This document shows positions 15,468-24,068 of a stretch of DNA of 64,000 nucleotides, piece after piece. The number at the start of each line of letters is the position of its first letter. Position 1 is the stretch's first letter. The DNA lies in the NCBI RefSeq assembly GCF_001579805.1, contig NZ_CP014546.1, positions 5,146,001 to 5,210,000 of the forward strand. The letters run 5' to 3'. A program made the position numbers and the translations under genes. The stretch comes from Pseudomonas azotoformans (GTDB lineage Bacteria; Pseudomonadota; Gammaproteobacteria; Pseudomonadales; Pseudomonadaceae). The notes below the pieces were generated by a model that saw only the letters and a program-made list of their open reading frames with translations, ran no database searches and had not been told where the DNA came from.

Positions 15468-17405
15468 ATGAAAATAAAAAATAAGCTGGTACTCGCATTT
15501 GTCTCCGTTGCTTTTATCCCGGTAAGCCTGGTGGCCTTGATTTCGGTCATGAACACGCGGACCCAGGCGGTGGAGCAGTTCATCGACGGCAGCACCCGGG
15601 AAATCCGTCAGATTGATGGCAACATCCGCCAGTTCTTCGACGGCACGCTGCAAAACGTCGATCAAATGGCTACTGATCCTGTATACACCTCCGTGAACAC
15701 GCTGAAGAACTACCAGCCTGCCGACGCCGCCAGCCAGCCCATGCCCGCCGAGGCGCAAGCAGTGATCGACCGCTTCGCGCGCTTTGGCGCCACCCACCCA
15801 GCGGCGGCGATCCTGTCCATCGGCCTGGAAGACGGCACCTACGCCAAATGGCCGGATGACCCGCAACTGGCCAAGTACGACCCGCGCACCCGCCCCTGGT
15901 ACAAAGCGGCCATGGCCAGCCCCGGCAAGACCGTGCGCACCCCCGCGTATTACTACGACAAAGACGACGTCGCCCTGGTGGGCACCGCACGCGCATTGCT
16001 GGAAAACGGCAAGGCCAAGGGCGTGTTCGTGGTCAGCGTCTCGCTGAAAAACCTCACCGAACTGGTCAAGAGCATCAAGCTGGGTGAAAGCGGTTACGTG
16101 ATGCTGGTCGAGGACGGCGTGGTGCTGGTGGATCCGCGCAACGCCGCCCACAACTTCAAGCCGCTCAAGGACCTGGGCACAGCCTATGCGCCGTTGGCCG
16201 ACACCGCACAGGGCTCCACTGAAGTGGTGATCGACGGCGTGCGCTATATGGCGAACGTGTGGACCTCCCCCGGCCTCGGCTGGCGCTATATCGGGCTGAT
16301 CGAACACCGTGAGGTGATGGCCGAAGCCACGCGCATGACCTACCTCACCGCCATCATCGTCGCGGTGCTGGTGCTGATCTTCGGGCTGATCGCGGCGGCG
16401 TTTTCCAAGGTCATCGTCAAGCCTATCGGCCAGGTCAGCACCGGCTTGCAGTCCATCGCCCAGGGCGAAGGCGACTTGCGCCACGAATTGCAGGTCCAGG
16501 GTAAGGATGAAACCGCCGAACTGGCCGGCTGGTTCAACAAGTTCCTGGCGGCGATCCGCCAACTGATCCAGCACATCGGCGCAGCCTCGGCCAACTTGCA
16601 GAACGCCTCCAAGGTCAACAGCGAGGTGGCGCACAACATGAACGAGGCGGCCGGACGCCAGCGTGAGGCGGTCGAGCTGGTCTCTACGGCGTTCAACGAA
16701 ATGGTCGCCACCGCCAACGAAGTCGCACGCTCCTGCAGCGGCGCGGCGGAGTCCGCCGAGAACGGGCACCGCCGCGTGGCCGAGGGCAAGCAGCAGATCG
16801 AAGTCACCACCGACAACGTCAACCGCCTGGGGCGCCGCCTGACCGAGTCATCCCAGGCCATGGTCGAACTGGAAGCCGGTAGCCGCAGTATCAACCAGAT
16901 CCTTGGCACCATCCGCGCGATTGCCGAGCAAACCAACCTGCTGGCACTCAACGCCGCCATCGAAGCCGCCCGTGCCGGTGACCAGGGCCGTGGTTTTGCG
17001 GTGGTGGCCGACGAAGTGCGCGCACTGGCCAAGCGCACGTCCGACTCCACTGGCGAGATCGAGCAGCTGCTCGGCACCCTGGAAAACAAGACTCAGGAAG
17101 TCACGCAGAAAATGGGCAGTTGCCTCGACCTGTCGAAAGCCAGTGTGTCGTCCATCGAAAGCGCGCGGGACAGCTTTGAAGGGATCCAGACCTCGGTCAA
17201 CGAGATCCGTGACCAGAACCTGCAGATCTCCGCCGCCGCCGAGGAACAACACAGCGTGGCCGAAGAGATCAACCGGCATATCCAACAGATCTACGACGAA
17301 GCGCGCCTGGTGGAAAGCCTGGCCAACTCGGCGCAGGACGATTCGGGGCGGCTGTCAAACCTGTCGGATGAGTTGAATGGATTGGTGGGGCGGTTCAAGT
17401 CCTGA
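15468..17405 (+). CDS. Methyl-accepting chemotaxis protein with periplasmic dCache sensor
   Basis: A 645-residue membrane receptor. A first helix (about residues 7-29) is followed by a roughly 240-residue extracytoplasmic region of dCache type ([11 protein letters not shown] and [12 protein letters not shown] are its usual motifs). A second helix ([21 protein letters not shown], about 291-311) leads to HAMP and a signalling domain with the hairpin tip [20 protein letters not shown]. It controls flagellar rotation through CheA/CheW. dCache receptors commonly bind amino acids, polyamines or organic acids; the ligand is unknown. ATG 15468 is preferred over 15456 because MKIKNKL is the usual start. 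Confidence 0.9.
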   Translation: MKIKNKLVLAFVSVAFIPVSLVALISVMNTRTQAVEQFIDGSTREIRQIDGNIRQFFDGTLQNVDQMATDPVYTSVNTLKNYQPADAASQPMPAEAQAVIDRFARFGATHPAAAILSIGLEDGTYAKWPDDPQLAKYDPRTRPWYKAAMASPGKTVRTPAYYYDKDDVALVGTARALLENGKAKGVFVVSVSLKNLTELVKSIKLGESGYVMLVEDGVVLVDPRNAAHNFKPLKDLGTAYAPLADTAQGSTEVVIDGVRYMANVWTSPGLGWRYIGLIEHREVMAEATRMTYLTAIIVAVLVLIFGLIAAAFSKVIVKPIGQVSTGLQSIAQGEGDLRHELQVQGKDETAELAGWFNKFLAAIRQLIQHIGAASANLQNASKVNSEVAHNMNEAAGRQREAVELVSTAFNEMVATANEVARSCSGAAESAENGHRRVAEGKQQIEVTTDNVNRLGRRLTESSQAMVELEAGSRSINQILGTIRAIAEQTNLLALNAAIEAARAGDQGRGFAVVADEVRALAKRTSDSTGEIEQLLGTLENKTQEVTQKMGSCLDLSKASVSSIESARDSFEGIQTSVNEIRDQNLQISAAAEEQHSVAEEINRHIQQIYDEARLVESLANSAQDDSGRLSNLSDELNGLVGRFKS

Positions 17406-18189
17406 GGAAGTCAGCGATTGCCTGCCACATCGCGACCGGGTTGGAATACATCGGGAAATGCCCACACTGGGCAATCGGCGCCAGGCGCACGCCGTTGGCC
17501 TGGATATGCGCCAGGTAGGACAGCCCGGCATTCTGCTCGCCGTACATGAACATCTTGGGGCACGGCAGCCCGAGGAACTTGCCCATCAGGTCGGCGTTGT
17601 CGGAGAGTTCGACCATCGATTGGAAGATCCCGCGCACGGCACCGGCACGCACCTTGTGGCGCAGGCTTGCCGAGTAAAGCGCGCTGGCATACGCGGGTGC
17701 CTGGCGAGTGCGCGCGATGAAGGCGCTGAAAAACGCCTCGGGATCCTCTGCCGGGAAATCCACGATCTGGCGGCTGAGAAAGCAGTCTTCGGGGGCGATA
17801 TTGCCTTCAATGTCGGTAAAGCTCAGCACGCGCTCCGGAAAACGATGGGCCAGCATCAAGGCAGTCAGGCCGCCCATGGAGTGGCCGACCAGGTGGAAGC
17901 GTTCGACCTTGAACTGCGCCAGCACCTGCAAGGCGGTTTCCAGCAGGAACGGGATGTTGATGGTCGCCAGGTCGGCACATTGGCTCTCACCGCAGCCGGG
18001 CGCGTCGTAGGCGATAAAGGCATGCCCGTCGAACGCCGGGTGCAGGACGATGTCGGCGTAGTCCTCCTTGGTCGAGCCGAACCCGTGCAGGAACAGGATG
18101 GGCGCCCGCTCGCCGTCGCGGTGGATCGCCGCTATCTCCACAGCGGTACCGTCTAGGGTCAGTGGAATGAAGAAATGAACGAACGACAT
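17395..18189 (-). CDS. Alpha/beta-fold hydrolase
   Basis: A 264-residue hydrolase. The oxyanion motif is [13 protein letters not shown], the nucleophile elbow GHSMGG has S104, and the C-terminal catalytic His is in [11 protein letters not shown]. The overall form resembles proline-iminopeptidase or C-C bond hydrolase families, but no specific substrate is evident. ATG 18189 follows AAGGAACT. It lies 77 bp downstream of a LysR gene on the same strand, and a dyad matching one in the lysR promoter precedes it, so LysR is its likely regulator. It overlaps the chemoreceptor 3' end by 11 bp. Confidence 0.8.
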   Translation of the reverse strand: MSFVHFFIPLTLDGTAVEIAAIHRDGERAPILFLHGFGSTKEDYADIVLHPAFDGHAFIAYDAPGCGESQCADLATINIPFLLETALQVLAQFKVERFHLVGHSMGGLTALMLAHRFPERVLSFTDIEGNIAPEDCFLSRQIVDFPAEDPEAFFSAFIARTRQAPAYASALYSASLRHKVRAGAVRGIFQSMVELSDNADLMGKFLGLPCPKMFMYGEQNAGLSYLAHIQANGVRLAPIAQCGHFPMYSNPVAMWQAIADFLRT

Positions 18190-18266
18190 GCAAGAGTTCC
18201 TTGGCCGAAAAGGTGCCAATTTCAGCGGTTAGCCGCGCGGTGTAAATGACCGATAGCGGAAGGTTG

Positions 18267-19169
18267 TCATACGCCAATCGTATGAGCCTGGAACTGCGCG
18301 ACCAACTCGGTCACCAAGGGATTAGGCCGCTCGCTGTTCCAGGCCACCGCCGTGGTAACCACATTGAGTTTCTGGGTCAGCGGCCGTAGCACCACGTTGT
18401 CCGGCGCGAGCTTCTTCAGCGACGCTGGCACCAGCGCAATGCCTTGGCCGCAGCTGACGAATGCAATCTGCGAGGCCACCGAGCGCACTTCATGCAGCAC
18501 CCGTGGCGAGAACCCGCTGGCGCGGCAGGTGGCGATCAGGTTGTCGAAATACACCGGGCTGACCTTGCGCGAAAACATCACCAGCGGCTCGCTGGCCAGG
18601 CTCGACAGGCTGATGCGCGAACGTGCAGCCAACGGATGATCGCTGGGCAACGCCACCATCAAGCGATCTTCGCGCACCGGCAACGACTGGATCGCCGGGC
18701 CCAGGTCACCGTCCAGCCGGGCGAAGGCCAGATCGATATCCCCGGCTTCCAGCGCCGGCAGCGCCTCGACGCTGTCGATCTCGCGCACCGACACGGTGAG
18801 GTGCGGGTATTGCTGCTTGAGTTGATCGATCAGGCCTGGCAACACATCAAACATTGCCGTTGAAATCGCGCCGATGGTCAGCATGCCCGACTGCCCCGCT
18901 ACCGCCTCTTCCACCGCCAGTTCCAGGCGCTCAAGCTGCTCGGCGAACTTGCGCACTGCCGGCAGGATCGCCGCGCCTACCGGGGTCAACTTGGCGCCCC
19001 GCCGGGAGCGTTCGAACAGCTGGACCTTGAGCGCTTGTTCCAGTACCTGGATCTGCTCGCTCAACGGCGGCTGCGACATGCCCAGGCGCTTGGCGGCGCG
19101 GCCGAAGTTCTGTTCTTCGGCGACGGCGAGGAACAGCCAGAGGTGGCGGATGAGGCGGAAGTTGATCAT
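18267..19169 (-). CDS. LysR-family transcriptional regulator
   Basis: A 300-residue LTTR. The N-terminal winged helix reads LAVAEEQNFGRAAKRLGMSQPPLSEQIQ-type sequence (residues 14-40), followed by the linker helix and a periplasmic-binding-like effector domain from about residue 90. It heads a possible two-gene unit with the downstream hydrolase. Two similar dyads of the form CATA-N9-TATG flank the gene, at 19178-19194 in front of its start and at 18268-18284 over its stop, suggesting autoregulation and activation of the hydrolase. Effector unknown. Confidence 0.9.
   Translation of the reverse strand: MINFRLIRHLWLFLAVAEEQNFGRAAKRLGMSQPPLSEQIQVLEQALKVQLFERSRRGAKLTPVGAAILPAVRKFAEQLERLELAVEEAVAGQSGMLTIGAISTAMFDVLPGLIDQLKQQYPHLTVSVREIDSVEALPALEAGDIDLAFARLDGDLGPAIQSLPVREDRLMVALPSDHPLAARSRISLSSLASEPLVMFSRKVSPVYFDNLIATCRASGFSPRVLHEVRSVASQIAFVSCGQGIALVPASLKKLAPDNVVLRPLTQKLNVVTTAVAWNSERPNPLVTELVAQFQAHTIGV
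18268..18284. promoter_or_regulatory. LysR-type dyad in front of the hydrolase gene
   Basis: CATACGCCAATCGTATG has perfect 6-bp arms with a 5-bp centre. It overlaps the lysR stop codon and lies 79 bp upstream of the hydrolase ATG. The same pattern recurs at 19178-19194. Confidence 0.6.
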
Positions 19170-19177
19170 GGCGTTTC

Positions 19178-19194
19178 CATAGGCTTGGCGTATG
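19178..19194. promoter_or_regulatory. LysR-type dyad in the lysR promoter
   Basis: CATAGGCTTGGCGTATG shares the outer CATA/CGTATG half-sites and total length with 18268-18284. It sits 9 bp upstream of the lysR ATG, a position suited to autorepression. Confidence 0.55.
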
Positions 19195-19224
19195 CAATCA
19201 GCAGTTTAGCGCCAATATACCTAT

Positions 19225-20001
19225 CTATTTTTGTTGGGAAACCATCCAGTCGAGAAAGGCGTGAAGTCGAACGGAGAATTTCTCGCCCTCCGCGCTGGGG
19301 TTGCGTGCCTCGAACAAAAAGAACGCGAGTTGGGCAACCATCGCCGGGTAATGCTGGAGGAACAGCTTGACGTGGTCCTCAAGCGAGTGCGGCCACATCA
19401 AAGCCTGGACCGGGCAAAACAGCTGCGTTGAGCGCACCAGCTTGCGCGATGCTTCACGCTGCAAACGCAGCCGCGCTTCGTCAGTCCGGGCCTGGTCGAT
19501 GCGCAAGAGATAGCCCTTGAGCACCGCTTCAAAGTCACCGTTCAGCGCCCAGGCAATCTCACGGGATGGGCGGAACGCATCGAAACACGCCGAAAGATCA
19601 TTGCCCCACACACCACGGCAATGGTGTTTGAGCCAGAACCCCCAGCGGTCTTTGTTCTCGGGTGACAGCACCTGCGCGCAATGACCGATATCGAAGTCGA
19701 TCTTCGTGATTTCCGGATGCCGCTGCTCCAGGGACAGGCGCGTCAGCTCCAGCTGTTCAAGCAATTCGGGTTGAGGCGGTTCACGAAATATCAACGTGAG
19801 ATCCAGATCGGATTCACCGGAAATGGCCTCCGCCCTGGCGACACTGCCATACACATAAATGCCGTCCAGGCCCCACTGCGCCGGTGAAAGGGTGGCGCAA
19901 ACATCGCTGAGCAACGGCTGGAACTCAGGCTGCAGGGGCAAATCGGTCACGGCCAGTACAAATCCTTGGGCGTCAACACCAGTAGGTTGCGATGAATTCA
20001 C
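19225..20001 (-). CDS. Nucleotidyltransferase-domain protein (MNT/KNT type)
   Basis: A 258-residue protein. The Pol-beta-like nucleotidyltransferase motif is GIYVYGSVARAEAISGESDL followed by DLT (GSxxR...SDxDL), with a third carboxylate probably in KIDFDIGH. The C-terminal half is helical and unclassified. It may transfer a nucleotide to a protein or a small molecule. GTG 20001 is chosen because AAGGA precedes it; the longer ATG frame gives an arginine-rich lead that looks non-coding. It lacks an adjacent HEPN partner, so a MNT-HEPN toxin-antitoxin role is not supported. Confidence 0.75.
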   Translation of the reverse strand: MNSSQPTGVDAQGFVLAVTDLPLQPEFQPLLSDVCATLSPAQWGLDGIYVYGSVARAEAISGESDLDLTLIFREPPQPELLEQLELTRLSLEQRHPEITKIDFDIGHCAQVLSPENKDRWGFWLKHHCRGVWGNDLSACFDAFRPSREIAWALNGDFEAVLKGYLLRIDQARTDEARLRLQREASRKLVRSTQLFCPVQALMWPHSLEDHVKLFLQHYPAMVAQLAFFLFEARNPSAEGEKFSVRLHAFLDWMVSQQK

Positions 20002-20137
20002 GGGGCACTGTTTCCTTGAGTCAGACCGGCAAGCATGACGGGCAAGGGGCTGACGGCGCAACGACCTTCAATCCTTGGACTATGCTCAAGCGGCCCCTGA
20101 CAGCACGCACAGTATGGCCAATTGGATAGGAAGTCCT

Positions 20138-21088
20138 ATGAACCCAACGACCCGCGTTTTAAGCCTGCTCACCCTGCTGCCCATCGCGATGGCGCAGGCC
20201 GACGACGGCGGTATCAGCTTCTGGCTGCCCGGCCAGTTCGGTGCCCTCGCCGCTGCGCCGACCACGCCGGGCTGGAGCCTGCCGCTGGTTTACTACCATG
20301 TGAATGCCAGCGACGGTCGGCACTCAGCCACCCCGCGCGGCGGGCGCACGGTGGTGGGGCTGGATGCCAAGGCCGACCTGTTGTTTGCCAGCCCGACCTA
20401 CACCTTCGCCACGCCGGTATTGGGCGGTGCCCAGGCGGCGATTTCGGCGGTGGCGGCCGTGGGGCGTTCCGAGGCGAGTGTCGATGCCACCGTGACCGGC
20501 CCACGCGGGCGCTCGTTTTCCGGCGGTACCCACGATGCCCTCAAAGGTGCCAGCGATCTGTATCTGCTCGGCACCCTGAAGTGGAACCACGGCGTGCACA
20601 ACTTCATGGCTTATTCCATGGGCAACCTACCCGTGGGCGCCTATGACCCGGATCGCCTGGTCAATATCGGCCTGGGCCATGCCGCCCTGGATGCGGGCGG
20701 CGGCTACACGTTTTTTGACAAGACCAACGAGTTCTCCGCCGTGGCGGGTGTGACCTACAACTGGGAAAACCGCGACACCCACTACCAGAACGGCATCGAT
20801 GCACACATCGACCTCAGCGCCTCGCACTTCTTCACCGCGCAGACCCACGCCGGACTGGTGGGTTATTACTTCCGCCAGGTGACCGGCGACAGTGGCAGCG
20901 GCGCGGTGCTGGGGGATTTCAAGTCGCGCGTGGCCGGGATCGGGCCCCAGGCCGGGCACTTCTTCAAGGTGGGTGATGAGCTGTGGTACGCCAATATCAA
21001 GGGCTACTACGAATTCGACGCCAAGAACCGCCCGGACGGCTGGAACATGTGGCTGTCCCTGGTCATTCCGCTGGCCGGCAAAGGCTGA
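20138..21088 (+). CDS. SphA/phenol-degradation MetA-type outer-membrane protein
   Basis: A 316-residue exported protein. The signal peptide (MNPTTRVLSLLTLLPIAMAQA) ends near residue 21. The mature part starts DDGGISFWLPGQFGALAA and is rich in alternating beta strands with Gly and aromatic residues, ending in NMWLSLVIPLAGKG, as in the transporter family found beside aromatic or sphingosine-related genes. It probably forms a beta-barrel for hydrophobic substrates. ATG 20138 follows AGGAAG. It has no clear operon partner; it is convergent with uvsE, with 6 bp between stops. Confidence 0.75.
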   Translation: MNPTTRVLSLLTLLPIAMAQADDGGISFWLPGQFGALAAAPTTPGWSLPLVYYHVNASDGRHSATPRGGRTVVGLDAKADLLFASPTYTFATPVLGGAQAAISAVAAVGRSEASVDATVTGPRGRSFSGGTHDALKGASDLYLLGTLKWNHGVHNFMAYSMGNLPVGAYDPDRLVNIGLGHAALDAGGGYTFFDKTNEFSAVAGVTYNWENRDTHYQNGIDAHIDLSASHFFTAQTHAGLVGYYFRQVTGDSGSGAVLGDFKSRVAGIGPQAGHFFKVGDELWYANIKGYYEFDAKNRPDGWNMWLSLVIPLAGKG

Positions 21089-21094
21089 CGCGAT

Positions 21095-22123
21095 TCAGGC
21101 ACTGTGCCGCTTCCAGTGTTCATAGAACGCCAGGCTGGCGACGTTCTTGTCCTTGGCTTCAAGCATGATGTCGAAGCGGTCGAGAAACTGCAGTGCGTAG
21201 TCGTTGGTCCAGCGGTTCCACATCTGGGCGCTGTGGGCATAAAGGTCGCGCTTGGACACCACCTGCAACAACGCATCCATTTCAAGCTTGTGCTCGGCGT
21301 CGAAACCCAGCTCCTGCAAGCTCTCCTGGGGCTGGGAGTAATGCATAGTCGGACGCACGCCGCGCCAGCTTTCAATCACGCGGGCAACGCGTTCCGAGTG
21401 GGGGTCGATATAGTCGTTTTCGTTGATCCAGCAGTGATGGATGTCCAACACCACTGGCGCCAGGTCAGCGACTTGCAGGCAATGGTCGAGGCCGTAGGTT
21501 TTCTCGTCGTTCTCAAACGTGATGCAGTTGCGCGCCACCTCTGACAGGCGCGACCACACCGCGCGGGTACCTTCCACGCCAAGGCGGCCGGCGATGTGCA
21601 CGTTGCACTTGAGGTCCTGGAAGCGACGGCCGTAGCCCATCATGCGGATCATGTCGGCGTGGTATTCGAACTCGGCCAGGCTGTTTTCCACCACGCCGGG
21701 ATTTTCCGACCCGAGCACGCAGTATTGGCCGGGGTGGAAGGACAGGCGGATATCCGACGCTCGCGCCAACTCGCCGATGGCGGCGAAGCCCTCTACCAAT
21801 TGGCGCTCGATCGCCGGGTCTTGGTACACGGCAGCGACTTTCGGGTGGCTGTAGAACGGCAGCAGGTCACTGCTCAGACGCAACATGCGCAGGGTCGGCG
21901 GTAACTCGGCCACATACGCCAACAGGCGCAACTGGGCGGCCAGGTTATGCGTAACCACTTCCACCAGCTTGTCGCGGGCCACTTGCGGGGTGACGCTGTC
22001 CATCCAGCGCAACGTGGTGGTGCGTGGGTTAAACGGGCCCTCAATCAGCTTCAACGCACTGGCGGAGAGCAGGCGCTCGGGATGTTTGTACTGGCACGCA
22101 AAGCCGATGCGAGGTTGAGTCAT
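21095..22123 (-). CDS. uvsE: UV damage endonuclease UvsE/UvdE
   Basis: A 342-residue TIM-barrel endonuclease that nicks 5' of UV photoproducts and abasic sites, starting an excision route independent of UvrABC. Family motifs are MTQPRIGFACQY at the start, RLSFHPGQYCVLGSENPG, CNVHIAGR, CITFENDEKTY, LDIHHCWINEND and TMHYSQPQE, which supply the metal-binding His, Glu and Asp residues. Full length compared with bacterial UvsE. It is divergent from the DUF2231 gene; the 172-bp spacer contains a Cra-like palindrome. Confidence 0.93.
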   Translation of the reverse strand: MTQPRIGFACQYKHPERLLSASALKLIEGPFNPRTTTLRWMDSVTPQVARDKLVEVVTHNLAAQLRLLAYVAELPPTLRMLRLSSDLLPFYSHPKVAAVYQDPAIERQLVEGFAAIGELARASDIRLSFHPGQYCVLGSENPGVVENSLAEFEYHADMIRMMGYGRRFQDLKCNVHIAGRLGVEGTRAVWSRLSEVARNCITFENDEKTYGLDHCLQVADLAPVVLDIHHCWINENDYIDPHSERVARVIESWRGVRPTMHYSQPQESLQELGFDAEHKLEMDALLQVVSKRDLYAHSAQMWNRWTNDYALQFLDRFDIMLEAKDKNVASLAFYEHWKRHSA

Positions 22124-22199
22124 GGAGGCGCCTGGGGAGAGAAAAGGACGGGATGATACGGCGTTAGGCCGGGGCGACCCTAGAGGGTTCCCACTATTT

Positions 22200-22211
22200 C
22201 GAAACGTTTCA
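22200..22211. promoter_or_regulatory. Palindrome CGAAACGTTTCA (FruR/Cra-like)
   Basis: The core GAAACGTTTC is perfectly palindromic and resembles the TGAAACGTTTCA site of FruR/Cra-class LacI proteins. It lies 85 bp upstream of the DUF2231-sorbosone dehydrogenase pair. Confidence 0.3.
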
Positions 22212-22295
22212 CGCTGAACTTTCTCACACGCGACGCGTTCACTTCCTATGCGCTGTCCCGTCCAGGGGCGTTATACAACAAGGAGCCGCCACCCC

Positions 22296-22709
22296 ATGAC
22301 TACCCTTCCCGCCTACCGATTCGGCCCAGGGCCGCTGCATGCGACCTTGCTCGCCGGCACCGTGCCGTTGTTTCTTGGTGCCTTGCTCAGCGACATTGCC
22401 TACACCCAGACCTACCAGATTCAATGGGCCAACTTCTCGGCCTGGCTGATTGCCGGCGCGCTGGTATTCGCCGGCTTCGCGTTTTTGTTTGCGTTGGTCA
22501 ACCTGCTCCGTGCTGAGCGCAAGGCCGGGCAACCCACGCGTTATGTCCTGCTGCTGTTGGCCACCTGGATACTCGGCCTGGTCAATGCCTTCCAACACGC
22601 CAAGGACGCCTACGCGTCGATGCCCGGCGGCCTGATCTTGTCGGCGATTGTCTTGCTGCTGACACTGGCGGCCACTTGGACCGGCCTGCGCGCGGGAGGT
22701 GTTAAATGA
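22296..22709 (+). CDS. DUF2231-family membrane protein
   Basis: A 137-residue inner-membrane protein with four predicted helices. It starts with the family pattern PLHATLLAGTVPLFLGALLSD, and further hydrophobic segments follow near residues 48-70, 85-100 and 110-130. It is translationally coupled to the next gene: ATG of the lipoprotein gene overlaps this gene's stop (22706-22709). DUF2231 proteins often accompany PQQ or haem-type sugar dehydrogenases and may anchor them or pass electrons; that role is inference. The ribosome site is AAGGAG, 8 bp before ATG 22296. Confidence 0.8.
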   Translation: MTTLPAYRFGPGPLHATLLAGTVPLFLGALLSDIAYTQTYQIQWANFSAWLIAGALVFAGFAFLFALVNLLRAERKAGQPTRYVLLLLATWILGLVNAFQHAKDAYASMPGGLILSAIVLLLTLAATWTGLRAGGVK

Positions 22710-23998
22710 AAACGTCCAGCACATTGACGCTATTGAGCGCCGCCCTGCTGCTCACCGCCTGCGGCGGTGAAGGCGACAAGACCCAGGCCCGTGGCCCCGA
22801 CCCCAAACTGCCGGAGCAACAAAGCAGCCTGTTGCCGAGCATGAAGATTGCCGAGCCCGCACCCTGGGGCGATCAGAAACCCAAGGTGCCGCAAGGCTAC
22901 AGCGTCACGGCGATTGCCACTGACCTCGCGATCCCGCGTCAGACCCTGGTGCTGCCCAACGGTGACATCCTCGTCGCCGAAGGCCGTGGCGGCAGCGCGG
23001 CCAAGCTCAAACCCAAGGATGTGATCGCCAGCCTGATCAAGGCCGAGGGCAATACCAAGGTCAAGGGCGGCAACCGCCTGACCTTGCTGCGTGACGCCGA
23101 CGGCGACGGCACCTATGAACTCAAGACGGTGTTCGCCGACAACCTCAACGCGCCGTACGGCCTGGCGTTTGCCAACGGCAAGCTCTACGTGGCCAACCAG
23201 GATGCGCTGGTGAGTTTCGACTACGCCGACGGCCAGACCAAAGCCGCTGGCCCGCCCACCAAGGTCACCGACCTGCCGGCGCAGATCAATCACCACTGGA
23301 CCAAGTCCCTGGCGGTGAGTGCCGACGGCAGCCAGCTTTACGTGGGTATCGGCTCCAACAGCAACGTTACCGAACGGGGCATGGAAGTGGAGATCGACCG
23401 CGCGATGGTCTGGCAGATCGACGCCGCCACCGGCGCGCACAAGCCGTATGCCACAGGCCTGCGTAACCCGACGGCGCTGACGATCCAACCGGACACCGGC
23501 CAACTGTGGACCGTGGTCAACGAACGCGACGAACTGGGCCCCGACCTGGTGCCGGACTACCTGACCTCGGTGCGTGAAGGCGCTTTCTACGGCTGGCCCT
23601 ACAGCTACTGGGGCCAGAATGTCGACCCGCGCGCCCAACCGCAGAACCCGGCCAAGGTCGCCGCCGCGATCAAGCCGGATTACAGCCTGGGCTCCCATGT
23701 GGCAGCGCTCGGCGTGGACTTCTCCATCCCGGAAATGGGCGAGCAATTCGCTGATGGCGTATTCGTCGGTGAGCACGGCAGTTGGAACCGCGACAACCCG
23801 GTGGGCTACAAGGTGATCTTCGTGCCGTTCAGCAATGGCAAGCCGTCCGGTGAGCCGATCGACTTTGCCACCGGCTTTCGGGGTGACGACGGCAAGACCC
23901 GTGGGCGCCCGGTCGGCGTGACGGTGGACCCCAAAGGTGCGCTGATCATTGCCGATGACTTGGCCAATACCCTTTGGCGGGTGACGCGTAACCGCTAA
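22706..23998 (+). CDS. Sorbosone dehydrogenase-like PQQ/beta-propeller lipoprotein
   Basis: A 430-residue lipoprotein. The signal ends in the lipobox LLTAC with acylated C19. The rest is a six-bladed propeller of the L-sorbosone/glucose dehydrogenase (GSDH-like) family, with LPNGDILVAEGRGG, NAPYGLAFANGKLYVAN, ATGLRNPTALTIQP, EHGSWNRDNPVGYKV and GRPVGVTVDPKGALIIADD. It probably oxidises an aldose in the periplasm with PQQ. It is coupled by a 4-bp overlap to the DUF2231 membrane protein. No cytochrome gene is adjacent, so the electron acceptor is unknown. Confidence 0.85.
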   Translation: MKTSSTLTLLSAALLLTACGGEGDKTQARGPDPKLPEQQSSLLPSMKIAEPAPWGDQKPKVPQGYSVTAIATDLAIPRQTLVLPNGDILVAEGRGGSAAKLKPKDVIASLIKAEGNTKVKGGNRLTLLRDADGDGTYELKTVFADNLNAPYGLAFANGKLYVANQDALVSFDYADGQTKAAGPPTKVTDLPAQINHHWTKSLAVSADGSQLYVGIGSNSNVTERGMEVEIDRAMVWQIDAATGAHKPYATGLRNPTALTIQPDTGQLWTVVNERDELGPDLVPDYLTSVREGAFYGWPYSYWGQNVDPRAQPQNPAKVAAAIKPDYSLGSHVAALGVDFSIPEMGEQFADGVFVGEHGSWNRDNPVGYKVIFVPFSNGKPSGEPIDFATGFRGDDGKTRGRPVGVTVDPKGALIIADDLANTLWRVTRNR

Positions 23999-24007
23999 GC
24001 AAAATGT

Positions 24008-24054
24008 TTGACATGGTTGCCTGAAGCAACAATATAATTGCTTCAGGCAACCAT
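24008..24054 (+). promoter_or_regulatory. Promoter embedded in a 17-bp perfect inverted repeat
   Basis: TTGACA (24008-24013) and TATAAT (24033-24038) are perfect sigma-70 boxes with a long 19-bp spacer. The arms ATGGTTGCCTGAAGCAA (24013-24029) and its exact complement (24038-24054) surround 8 bp that hold most of the -10 box. It lies 14 bp before the MarR-GNAT gene, so self-repression is likely. Confidence 0.75.
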
Positions 24055-24068
24055 TCGAGCATTCCCGC

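Noticed and set aside
15369..15480. Minus-strand reading [20 protein letters not shown] in the nasA-receptor spacer looked like a gene remnant
   Set aside because: It is only about 40 residues, has no start or ribosome site of its own, continues into antisense of nasA and the receptor, and I recognise no family. Chance is sufficient.
19225..20001. MNT nucleotidyltransferase as half of a MNT-HEPN toxin-antitoxin pair
   Set aside because: The neighbours are a LysR gene and an outer-membrane protein. No HEPN-like small gene overlaps or adjoins it, and the protein is longer than typical MNT antitoxins.
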